From assembly GCA_946404585.1 (NCBI GenBank), contig CAMJEC010000025.1, forward strand, positions 1-13,483: a stretch of DNA of 13,483 bases, given 5' to 3'. The notes below the pieces were generated by a model. The model did not search any database. It saw only the letters and a list, made by a program, of their open reading frames with translations, and was not told the origin of the DNA. A program made the translations under genes and the position numbers. Source of the stretch: an uncultured Caryophanales bacterium (lineage in GTDB: Bacteria > Bacillota_I > Bacilli_A > RFN20 > CAG-826). Shown piece after piece: positions 1-8,000 of this stretch; positions within the stretch are counted from its first letter, which is position 1, and each line of letters opens with the position of its first letter.

Positions 1-340
1 CGACGATATCACCGATATCCGCCATTTTGAAAAGGTCATAGTTCTTTTTGCCTAAACCATCGAGTGATAAGTAAACTTGGATATTACCAGTTTTATCTTG
101 GATATTCATAAAGGAGGCTTTACCCATTTTACGAATAGCTTTGATACGGCCTGCGACAGAGACTTTTAAAGCCATTTTAGCAAGGGCTTTTTCACTCTTC
201 TTATTGCATAAGGCACGAATCTCCTTAATCGAATGGGAAACTTTATAAGCTTGGCCAAATGGATCGATACCTAATTCTTGGTATTTTTTAATCTTTTCTA
301 AACGGATTAGTTCTTGGTCATTTAATTCATTAATGTTCAT
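1..340 (-). CDS. lysS: Lysine--tRNA ligase, class II (N-terminal part)
   Basis: Charges tRNA-Lys with lysine in the cytoplasm. Only the first 113 codons are present; the gene continues past the left edge. My translation starts MNINELNDQELIRLEKI and continues with a segment reading GIDPFG, then the start of the OB-fold anticodon-binding domain (VAGRIKAIRKMGKASFMNI, about residues 65-83, then QDKTGNIQVYL). The class II LysRS N-terminus typically has RxxKxxxLxxxGxxPyp followed by VAGRIMxxRxxGKaxFaxLqD, which matches. The catalytic domain lies outside the window. The ATG at 338-340 is preceded by an AAAGGAAAG Shine-Dalgarno at a suitable distance. It lies downstream of dus on the same strand with a 72-nt gap holding its own probable promoter. 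The dusB-lysS neighbourhood is also seen in Bacillus. No T-box leader fits in this short gap. Confidence 0.93.
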   Translation of the reverse strand, partial: MNINELNDQELIRLEKIKKYQELGIDPFGQAYKVSHSIKEIRALCNKKSEKALAKMALKVSVAGRIKAIRKMGKASFMNIQDKTGNIQVYLSLDGLGKKNYDLFKMADIGDIV

Positions 341-376
341 ATTTTCAACTTTCCTTTCAAATATCCACGCTCAAAT

Positions 377-403
377 ATTATATACGAGAATTTGTCTAAT
401 CAA
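377..403 (-). promoter_or_regulatory. Probable lysS promoter
   Basis: A perfect TATAAT reads on the minus strand at 382-377. A TTGATT hexamer at 403-398 matches the -35 consensus at 4 of 6 positions, but the spacer is 15 bp, shorter than the usual 17. The expected transcription start is near 370, giving a leader of about 30 nt that includes the lysS ribosome site. The TTGATT lies exactly in the centre of an inverted repeat (391-410). Confidence 0.5.
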
Positions 404-410
404 AGACAAA
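391..410. repeat. Perfect 7-bp inverted repeat between dus and lysS
   Basis: TTTGTCT (391-397) and AGACAAA (404-410) are exact reverse complements separated by 6 bases. The dyad begins 3 bases beyond the dus stop codon. As RNA it would be a weak stem (two G-C pairs) and is not followed by a U tract on the minus strand, so it is a poor intrinsic terminator. Its position over the candidate lysS -35 hexamer also allows an operator role. Which of these it is cannot be decided from sequence alone. Confidence 0.5.
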
Positions 411-412
411 CG

Positions 413-1390
413 TTAAAATTTAATATTTTCTTTCTTGAATTCATCAAGAATCCTCACTAGCGAAGCATAGTCCGTTAATGAAGTAGCAAGTATTGTTCTA
501 AGTGTTCTTGAATTAGCAAATCCTGAGAAGAATTTAGGGGCGATGCCACGATATATTCTCATCGCGGTTAATTCACCTTTCTCTTCACACATTGATTTAG
601 CAAGTTCTAAACAGTAATTACATTGTTCTTCAAAAGATGGATTTGGTAGTCTCTCTCCTGTTTCAAAATAGGTTTTAATTTGCTTAATGAGGAATGGGTT
701 TCCCATACCACCACGGGCAACCATCACAGCGTCCGCTCCAGTGATTTGTAGAGCGTTAATCGCATCATCCAAAGTATAGATATTACCAGAGACAATAAGT
801 GGTACTTTCATCTTGCTTCTTAAGTCTTTTAAGAGGTCAAAATGTGGCTCTCCCATGTAGAGTTCTTTTCTTGTTCTAGCGTGTATTGCAATGGCATCAA
901 CACCACTATTTTCAAGCTCTTTTATAACGTCTAAGAAGTTAACCTCATTATAGCCTAATCTAATCTTCGCGGTGACTGGTTTATCAGTGGCACTCTTAAT
1001 AGCCTTAATGATTTCACCACATAAGCCAGGATTTAGCATCAAAGCGGAGCCCGCACCAGTCTTAGTAACCTTAGGAACAGGGCACCCCATGTTCACATCA
1101 AAAAAGTCGATATTGGGGTTTAACTTAAGCGATACGGCTGCAGCTTTTGCGAGGTTTTCAGGCATAGCGCCGAATAATTGGACACCAGTGAGCGTTCCAT
1201 CTTTTTCATAGGTCACATAAGACTCTGTTTCTTTGTTTTGGTAGATTAGTCCCATATCAGAAACCATCTCAGAAACACAGACATCCACACCAAAAGTATT
1301 GAGGTATTTTCGATAACCTGCACTTGTTATTCCTGCCATTGGGGCAAGAACGACTTTTCCTTCGATGTTAAATTGACCTAATTTCCACAT
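413..1390 (-). CDS. dusB: tRNA-dihydrouridine synthase, DusB-like
   Basis: FMN-dependent enzyme that reduces specific uridines in tRNA to dihydrouridine, using NADPH. The 325-aa protein is full length for the family and reads as an alpha/beta barrel. Visible signatures are the N-terminal VVLAPMAGIT (residues 13-22, FMN and substrate contact), QLFG at 71-74, the active-site segment DVNMGCPVPKV (98-108) with catalytic Cys103, KTGAGSALM (110-118), AIHARTR (168-174), SGNI at 201-204 and ARGGMGNPFLI (225-235) for FMN phosphate binding. The DusB assignment rests on the NMGCPVPKVxKxGAGSALM form of the active-site motif and on position next to lysS, as with Bacillus yacF. Start: family proteins begin a few residues before VxLAPMAG, so the ATG at 1388-1390 fits. 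The only strong Shine-Dalgarno (AGGAAGG) is 19 nt upstream, inside a hairpin. Confidence 0.93.
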   Translation of the reverse strand: MWKLGQFNIEGKVVLAPMAGITSAGYRKYLNTFGVDVCVSEMVSDMGLIYQNKETESYVTYEKDGTLTGVQLFGAMPENLAKAAAVSLKLNPNIDFFDVNMGCPVPKVTKTGAGSALMLNPGLCGEIIKAIKSATDKPVTAKIRLGYNEVNFLDVIKELENSGVDAIAIHARTRKELYMGEPHFDLLKDLRSKMKVPLIVSGNIYTLDDAINALQITGADAVMVARGGMGNPFLIKQIKTYFETGERLPNPSFEEQCNYCLELAKSMCEEKGELTAMRIYRGIAPKFFSGFANSRTLRTILATSLTDYASLVRILDEFKKENIKF

Positions 1391-1393
1391 AGT

Positions 1394-1416
1394 AAAAGGA
1401 AGGTTTTGCCCTTCCT
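1394..1416 (-). terminator. Hairpin between ftsH and dus: terminator-like, also holds the dus Shine-Dalgarno
   Basis: On the minus strand AGGAAGG (1416-1410), a 6-nt loop GCAAAA and CCTTCCT (1403-1397) form a perfect 7-bp stem followed by TTT. It lies 8 nt after the ftsH stop codon and 3 nt before the dus start codon. Stem plus short U run suggests a weak intrinsic terminator or attenuator for ftsH. However, the 5' arm is the only good Shine-Dalgarno for dus, so the hairpin may instead control dus translation. The structure is seen directly; the function is inferred. Confidence 0.45.
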
Positions 1417-1424
1417 AAAGTTAA

Positions 1425-3473
1425 TTATTTGTTTTCGCCTTCAGTAGCTTCAGCCTTTGGTTCTTCAGCTTCTACTTTAGTTTGTTCTTCTGCTGGCTTT
1501 TTGTCTTCTTTAAGATGACGATGTTCCATCAAGTATTCGATTTCTTCAGCAGTGATTTGTTCACGTTCCACTAAAGTCTTAGCGAGGAGTTCAACGTCTT
1601 CTCTATTTTCCTTAATGACGCGGAGAGCTTCGGCGTGGGCAAAGTCAATAATCTTACGGATTTCAGCGTCAATCTTTGTTGCTGTTTCAGCAGAGAAGTT
1701 CTTTTGTGTGTTTGTATAGTCTCTTCCTAAGAAGACACTACCAGTATCTCTTTCATATTGGATAGGACCTAAATCAGACATACCATATTCGCACACCATT
1801 GCACGTGCTCTGGCGGTAGCGTTTTTAATATCAGCATAGGCGCCTGTATCAATATCATCGCAGAAGATTTCTTCAGCGGAACGACCACCCATATCGAGAA
1901 CGATATCAGCAATCAATTCACCTTTGGTTAAATTGTATTTATCTTTTTCTGGAGTAGCTAAGACCCAACCACCATAATTGCCACGTGGGATGATGGTGAT
2001 CTTTTGGACTTTACCAGCATGAGGATATTTTAAGCCAACGATGGCATGACCACTTTCGTGGTAAGCTGTTCTCCACTTTTCTTCTTCGGTTAAAGAACGA
2101 GATTTCTTAGCTGGACCCGCAAAGCGACGGTCAATAGCTTCATCAATATCCGCAATAGTAATTTCTTCTTTATTGTTACGAACTGCTAAGATCGCGGCTT
2201 CATTCATGATATTTTCAATATCAGCACCGGAGAAGCCAACAGTTCTCTTTGAAAGATTTTCAAAGTTGACTTCAGAAGAAACTTTCTTATTTCTTGAGTG
2301 GACTTTGAAGATTGCTTCTCTACCTTTAACATCAGGTAAGGAAACTGTAATCTTTCTATCAAAACGACCTGCTCTTAAAAGAGCTGGATCGAGAACGTCG
2401 TCTCTATTTGTGGCAGCGATAACGATAATACCAGAGTTATCATTAAAGCCATCCATTTCAACGAGTAATTGGTTAAGTGTTTGTTCACGTTCATCGTTAC
2501 CACCACCTAAACCAGCACCTCTTTGTCTACCAACAGCATCGATTTCATCGATAAAGACTAAGCATGGAGCATTTTCTTTAGCGATTCTGAACATGTCTCT
2601 AACACGTCCCGCACCGACACCAACGAACATTTCGACAAAGTCGGAACCAGAGATGGAGAAGAATGGAACACCAGCTTCACCAGCAACGGCTTTGGCTAAT
2701 AATGTTTTACCACATCCTGGAGGGCCCACTAAGAGGACACCTTTTGGTAATTTAGCGCCATACTTTGTATATTTCTTTGGTTCTTTTAAGTAATACACTA
2801 ATTCTTCCATTTCGACTTTTTCTTCATCAGCACCAGCAACATCTGCAAATTTAATCTTGCTTGTGTTGACTCTTCTAGCACGAGAACGGTTGAAATCCAT
2901 CGCTTGTCTGTTTGAGGAATTGACAGAAGAGGACATTCTTGAGAACAAGAATAATAAAAGTAATGTGGAACCCGCTAAGATGATAATTGTTGGGCCCCAA
3001 CGATCAAACCATGTTGATTCGTAAGGATCTTTAACAGTGATAACAAATTTTGGTGCAACGCCTGGTTTGTATTCATTATTCTTAGCGGCATCAACAATCA
3101 TTTGAGTAATTGATTTTTGAATTGTTTCTTTAGTACCATCGCCATCAATATCAACATACCAATCTAATGTAGTGTTATACATTTCTTCTGGGATACCTGT
3201 GGTAAACGTTGTTTTAACAGGTTTACCATTGGAATCAGTTTCAGAATAATGACCATTGATTGTAATCTTTGTTTCACCTTGGACTAATTGAACATCAGTG
3301 ATTTTGCCTTTGGCTAAGTAATCCACAAACAAGTCTGGTTGGATTTGTTTGACTGTGCTCATATTAGAAAAAATGAAATAAGCGATTAAACCTAATATTG
3401 CAGCGACGAATAATATCGAAAAAATAAAGCTTCGAGAAATTCGACCTTGAGGTCTGTTGTTTTCTTCATCCAT
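1425..3473 (-). CDS. ftsH: ATP-dependent zinc metalloprotease FtsH
   Basis: Membrane-anchored AAA+ protease that forms hexamers and degrades unassembled membrane proteins and selected regulators. The 682-aa protein has the complete family layout: TM1 at about residues 16-37, an extracytoplasmic domain to about 158, TM2 at about 160-178, then the cytoplasmic AAA+ module. Visible motifs are Walker A GPPGCGKT (250-257), pore loop FVGVG (283-287), Walker B LVFIDEID (305-312), the second region of homology around TNRDDVLDPALLRAGRFDR (356-374), zinc site HESGH (472-476) and the likely third zinc ligand Asp548 in GAYADIKNAT. The C-terminus is a charged Glu/Lys-rich tail from about 655. Start: ATG at 3471-3473 with AGGAGGT at 3487-3481, a 7-nt spacer. 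It follows tilS as in Bacillus, but hprT is missing between them. One oddity is a DxDxDG segment in the extracytoplasmic loop (108-113). Confidence 0.97.
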   Translation of the reverse strand: MDEENNRPQGRISRSFIFSILFVAAILGLIAYFIFSNMSTVKQIQPDLFVDYLAKGKITDVQLVQGETKITINGHYSETDSNGKPVKTTFTTGIPEEMYNTTLDWYVDIDGDGTKETIQKSITQMIVDAAKNNEYKPGVAPKFVITVKDPYESTWFDRWGPTIIILAGSTLLLLFLFSRMSSSVNSSNRQAMDFNRSRARRVNTSKIKFADVAGADEEKVEMEELVYYLKEPKKYTKYGAKLPKGVLLVGPPGCGKTLLAKAVAGEAGVPFFSISGSDFVEMFVGVGAGRVRDMFRIAKENAPCLVFIDEIDAVGRQRGAGLGGGNDEREQTLNQLLVEMDGFNDNSGIIVIAATNRDDVLDPALLRAGRFDRKITVSLPDVKGREAIFKVHSRNKKVSSEVNFENLSKRTVGFSGADIENIMNEAAILAVRNNKEEITIADIDEAIDRRFAGPAKKSRSLTEEEKWRTAYHESGHAIVGLKYPHAGKVQKITIIPRGNYGGWVLATPEKDKYNLTKGELIADIVLDMGGRSAEEIFCDDIDTGAYADIKNATARARAMVCEYGMSDLGPIQYERDTGSVFLGRDYTNTQKNFSAETATKIDAEIRKIIDFAHAEALRVIKENREDVELLAKTLVEREQITAEEIEYLMEHRHLKEDKKPAEEQTKVEAEEPKAEATEGENK

Positions 3474-3508
3474 ATTTTTTACCTCCTCAATATTTACGCG
3501 ATTGATAT

Positions 3509-3538
3509 ATTATAGCCATATTTCTTTTATTAAATAAA
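3509..3538 (-). promoter_or_regulatory. Probable ftsH promoter
   Basis: In the 86-nt gap between tilS and ftsH the minus strand carries a perfect TATAAT at 3514-3509. A weak TTTATT at 3538-3533 could be the -35, with an 18-bp spacer. The start point would be near 3502, giving a leader of about 29 nt that includes the strong AGGAGGT. The rest of the gap is A/T-rich, including a TTTCTTT/AAAGAAA inverted repeat (3521-3542) too AT-rich to be a convincing terminator for tilS. Confidence 0.5.
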
Positions 3539-3559
3539 GAAAAATGCTATTAATGGTTT

Positions 3560-4762
3560 TCACTTCACGTAAAAATTGCAGTTATCTTCTCTCTTAAAGT
3601 CTTTTTGATATCTAGGAACGTAGATAATTGTTCCGTCTTTGTTGACGATGACTGGCCATCTTTTTCTTAATGGAGTAGGAACTTTCCAGTCAATAAATAA
3701 TCTTCTTAATTGTTTCTCATATCCTTTGATGAGATAAGTGTCATTTGGTTTAGCGTTTCTAACCGTGATTGGATAGTCATTTTTACTCACGTTACGGTTG
3801 CTCGTGTCACCTGTAAAATCTAAATAAAAATATTCAGTGTCAAGCACACATGGTTCTTCAATTTTATAAGAGAAATCTACCTCTTTATCTTGATCCACAA
3901 ATTGGAAAGAATCATAGCTTTTCACTAAGGTCAAACCATCAACATTAACGGAGATATTAGCCTTATCAGAAAGAAAGATTTTTCTAATTTCTAAGCCTTG
4001 ATTTCGACTCATTGTAAAGTTAGGTTTTAGTTCTCTTCCTTTATTAACGATGGCGTATAAGAACTCTTCATCAGTTAACCTATTATATTCTTCACATTTA
4101 TTAGTGGTTATTCTAGAAATCTTTTCATTAATGACTTCGAGTTTTTTATTTTCTTCATCGATTTCTTTTAAGATTTTTTGACGATCATTTTTATCCATTT
4201 TCTCGACTAATTCATGTCTGATTTTGTTACGTAAAAAGACATCTTCCAAATTAGTCTTATCGATGGAGTATTCAACCTTATTTAAGTCGCAAAACATCAA
4301 TAATTCTTGTTTGGAATAGCTAAGCAAAGGACGGATGATTTTTACCTCAAAAATGATAGGATTTTCTTTAATTCCGAAAAATTGAACCAAGTTTTGCCGC
4401 CTTTTTTGCATTAAGTAGGTTTCAATTAGGTCATCTTGATTGTGCGCAATTAGGACTGCATCAAAACCATGTTGATTCACTAAATCCTTAAAGAATGAGT
4501 AACGGATAATTCTACATTTTTCTTCTAAGTTATTGTTACCTAAATATTCATCAACATCTTTAATGAATAATTGAACATTTCTTTTAGCGCAGTACGCTTC
4601 TAATTGTTGTTGCTCTAAATTACTTTCTTCACGGAGATGATAGTTAACATGAGCGACCGCAAAATTATAACCTTCTTCTTTAAGCATGTAGAAAAGGGCC
4701 ATTGAGTCTGGACCATGCGAACACGCTAATAAATACTTTTGATTTTTATTAAGATTAAGCAT
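3560..4762 (-). CDS. tilS: tRNA(Ile)-lysidine synthetase TilS
   Basis: Modifies C34 of the CAU-anticodon tRNA-Ile to lysidine using ATP and lysine, so that it reads AUA and is charged with Ile; essential in most bacteria. The 400-aa protein has the N-type ATP pyrophosphatase domain (about 8-185), with the PP-loop read as SHGPDS (15-20) instead of the usual SGGxDS, then AHNQDDLIETYLMQ (106-119) and LRNKIRHEL (177-185), which matches the family RN(R/K)IRHEL signature. The C-terminal domain ends with TPLRKRWPVIVNKDG and IIYVPRY, typical of the TilS tail, so the gene is complete. Start: ATG at 4760-4762 with AAGGT at 4775-4771, overlapping the end of rqcP by 8 nt, which suggests translational coupling. 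It ends in TGA, evidence that UGA is a stop here. TilS is required because a Met-like CAU tRNA-Ile must be modified for AUA decoding. Confidence 0.93.
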   Translation of the reverse strand: MLNLNKNQKYLLACSHGPDSMALFYMLKEEGYNFAVAHVNYHLREESNLEQQQLEAYCAKRNVQLFIKDVDEYLGNNNLEEKCRIIRYSFFKDLVNQHGFDAVLIAHNQDDLIETYLMQKRRQNLVQFFGIKENPIIFEVKIIRPLLSYSKQELLMFCDLNKVEYSIDKTNLEDVFLRNKIRHELVEKMDKNDRQKILKEIDEENKKLEVINEKISRITTNKCEEYNRLTDEEFLYAIVNKGRELKPNFTMSRNQGLEIRKIFLSDKANISVNVDGLTLVKSYDSFQFVDQDKEVDFSYKIEEPCVLDTEYFYLDFTGDTSNRNVSKNDYPITVRNAKPNDTYLIKGYEKQLRRLFIDWKVPTPLRKRWPVIVNKDGTIIYVPRYQKDFKREDNCNFYVK

Positions 4763-5012
4763 CGCTATTTACCTTAGTTGTGAGGATCTCTTTATATGTT
4801 GGAAATTCCTTTTTAAATCTTTCAATGAAGTTAATTTCTACGATTAAAACACGGTTACCTAAATGTAGTTCTAAACGGTCTCCTTCACGGACTTCACTTG
4901 ATGGTTTTGCGACACGATCATTAATCAAAATTCGACCACGTTCAGCGAGCTCTTTTGCGACCGTTCTTCTTTTAATTAAACCTGATAATTTTAGTACGAC
5001 ATCTAAACGCAT
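4755..5012 (-). CDS. rqcP: RqcP (YabO-like) S4-domain RNA-binding protein
   Basis: Small S4-fold protein of 85 aa. It starts MRLDVVLKLSGLIKRRTVAK, carries GRILIND (27-33), KPSSEVREGDRLEL (36-49) and ends in a basic tail. This matches Bacillus YabO/RqcP in sequence as I recall it, in length and in position after mfd. RqcP works with RqcH on stalled 50S subunits during addition of C-terminal alanine tails to nascent chains, stabilising the P-site tRNA. The related heat-shock protein HslR is the main alternative, but the gene context favours RqcP. It begins 1 nt after the mfd stop and overlaps tilS by 8 nt. A GAAGGA Shine-Dalgarno lies at 5029-5024 inside the mfd end, with a rather long 11-nt spacer, so coupling to mfd termination is likely. 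Confidence 0.9.
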   Translation of the reverse strand: MRLDVVLKLSGLIKRRTVAKELAERGRILINDRVAKPSSEVREGDRLELHLGNRVLIVEINFIERFKKEFPTYKEILTTKVNSDA

Positions 5013-5013
5013 A

Positions 5014-8000
5014 TTAATTAATTTCCTTCACTACGAAATGATTCTGTATTTCCAATAAACTCTTAAGGATATTTTCTAGGTCGTAAACCCAGTTCTTACC
5101 TTTATTAAGGACGATTCTAAAGACATTATTAGCATAACTGATTTTAACAAACGCTAAAAATGGAATTAATGCTTCAAATAAAATATTTCCAATACCTTTG
5201 ATATTAATATATTCATCGCCTAAGTTGATTTCCACAAACTTTGCTTTATCTTGAAGTTTTAAAACATGGGCTTCTTTAGTTAATAAATCAATACTGCGTT
5301 TAGCAAATAATGATTCAACTTCTTCAGGAAGTCGACCATAAACATCTCTAGTCTTAGTTTTAATTGTTTCTAATTCAAATAAAGTTGGCGCGTGTAAGAT
5401 TTCTTGATAAAGTTCAATCTTGTCGCCTTCTTTAGCGTAGCTATTTGGAATATAGGCATCGATATCTAAGGTTGGATTGATTTCAACATCCTCTTCTTCA
5501 ACTTTACCTTCCATCTTCTCTTTAACCGCGTCATTTAATAACTTGATATACATATCAAGACCAATAGAATCAATAAAGCCTGCTTGTTCTGGGCCTAAGA
5601 TGTCACCAGCGCCTCTAATCATTAAGTCACGTTGGGCAATCTTATAACCACTACCGAGTTCAGTAAAGTCTTGAAGAGCTTTTAATCTCTTTTGCGCTTT
5701 TTCATTTAAGACTTTATATTCACTGTACATTAAATAAGCATAGGCAATTCTAGAGGAACGACCCACTCTACCTTTAATTTGATACAACTGTGATAAACCA
5801 TAGTTTTCACTATCTTCAACGATAATCATATTAGCGTTAGGAACATCAATACCATTTTCAATAATGGACGTGGACACTAAAACATCAATTTCGCCTTCAT
5901 AGAAGCGCATCATCACATCTTCGATATCTTCTCTATCCATCTTGCCATGCGCTACACCAATGTGCACATTAGGTAAGAGTTTTTGTAATGTTGATACTCT
6001 GTTATATAAAGTCGCGATATTGTTATGTAAGAAGAAGACTTGTCCGTTTCTTCCTAATTCTCTTTCAATTAATTCTTTAACAACATCTAATCTAAATGGA
6101 GTGACATATGTTTGAATTGGCATTCTATCTTGTGGAGGAGTATCAATCTTAGACATACTTCTAACACCAATTAAACTGATTTGAAGTGTTCTAGGAATAG
6201 GAGTCGCAGATAATGTTAAGACATCAATATCTTTCTTAATTTCTTTAATTCTTTCCTTTTGTTCCACACCAAAGCGTTGTTCTTCATCAACGATTAATAA
6301 GCCAAGGTTATTGAAGTGGAGATTTTTAGAAAGTAAGCGATGCGTACCTATAATAAGGTGGGCTTTTCCTTCTTCCACAAGCTTCATATATTTAGTTTGT
6401 TGAGAGGCTTTTACAAGTCTAGAGAAGACCGCGATATTAACATCAAAGTTAGCAAAACGTTTACACGCTAGTTCGTAGTGTTGTCTCGCTAATAATGTGG
6501 TTGGACATAAAATAGCCACTTGTTTGCCAGATAGGATGGCTTTAAAAGCCGCTCTAAAGGCTACTTCAGTCTTACCAAAGCCCACATCACCACATAATAA
6601 GCGGTCCATAGGAGCGCTACTTTCCATATCCTTTTTAATATCGTTTAAGGCTTTTTCTTGATCGCGAGTTAAAGGATATTCAAACTCGTTTTCAAATTCT
6701 TGTTGGAATTCATCATCTTGTTGGAAGGCAAAGCCTTGGGCTTTGCTTCTTTCAACATATAGTTGCATAAGGCGTTCCGCTAAATCGTTAACTCTAGCTT
6801 TGACTTTCTTCTTAGTGTTTTCCCAGTCTTTACTATGTAAATGACTTAATCTAGGAGCGGCACCTTCTTTACCTAAATATTTTCTAACTAATTGGAACTG
6901 TACTACTGGAACATATAAGAATTCATTGCCCCAATAAGCAATCTTTAAATAGTCCTTATGTGTACCATTAACTTCTAAAGTTTGAAGAGCGATAAATTGA
7001 CCAATGCCTTGATATTCATGAACGACATAGTCACCTGGTTCTAATTCTTCATAACTTCTAAGAATCGTAGCTTCTTTAAATCTATTATCAAATCTTGCGG
7101 TTCTAACTTTTTCATTGAATAGTTCCGCACTTGTTAAATAAACAATCTTTTCTTCACTTAAAACAAAGCCACTTGATAAGTTAATTAAAGAAATGCCAAC
7201 TTTACCTTCTTTTGGTAATTCAAAATCATTTACCATTTGGTATTTAATATGTTGGAAATCTAATACTTGCTGCGCTAAATGGATATGTTCTTTGTTATTT
7301 ATGGCTAAAACAATTTGATAATCATCTTTTAAATAAGAAAAGATAATATTTATCGCATCCGCTTTTTTACTAGCTTGGAATGGCACTGCTTTAACAGGGA
7401 AAGAAATGGAAGAAGGGGAATCTAATAAAGATGAAGTTGTAATATGGTTATTCATATTTACTAGACGATTGATATCTTGATAGATTTCTAGTCTTGATAA
7501 GGCTTTACCGTTTTCATATAACTCATCTAAATATGTATGCGAATCTCTTTGTAACATATCATTAGAATTCTTAATTGCATTAGCGTCGATAAAGACATTT
7601 TTAAAGTCCTTGCAATAATCAAAAATTGAATAATGCTCTTTAGTTAAGAATCCATAGTATTTATAAAGTTTTTCATCGACTTGTCCTTCACTCAAAACAA
7701 AGGCCAAATCATCAGCCGTGTCGCGTAATTTTTCAAAAAGCGTCAATCCAATGACTTCTTTATCTTTCTCAATGTTTGCGTATAATTTATCACCACTTTT
7801 GGCTAAATCTTCATCATTAAATAAGATATCTGACGCAGGTAAGATAGTGACTTCATCAAGCATACCAATAGATGTCTGTTTAGCGAGATCAAAATATCTC
7901 ATGCTTTCAATCTCATCATCAAAGAATTCAATACGCACAGGATTATCATTATTAACGGAGAAGATATCCAAAACATCACCACGAATAGCAAACTGTAATG

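Noticed and set aside
341..412. T-box or other amino-acid riboswitch upstream of lysS
   Set aside because: The gap is only 72 nt, with no room for a T-box and no matching conserved elements.
972..1211. Short plus-strand open frame antisense to dus
   Set aside because: It overlaps the conserved active-site coding region of dus in another frame and shows no family features.
2173..2793. Open frame of 206 codons on the plus strand
   Set aside because: It is fully antisense to the AAA+ core of ftsH, its translation resembles no family and it has no ribosome site; it is a shadow of a conserved gene.
3521..3542. TTTCTTT/AAAGAAA inverted repeat after tilS as an intrinsic terminator
   Set aside because: The stem has only one G-C pair and no following U tract of note; such A/T-rich dyads are expected by chance in this base composition.
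4780..5058. Plus-strand open frame across rqcP and the end of mfd
   Set aside because: It is antisense to two well-supported genes and its composition fits a frame shadow.
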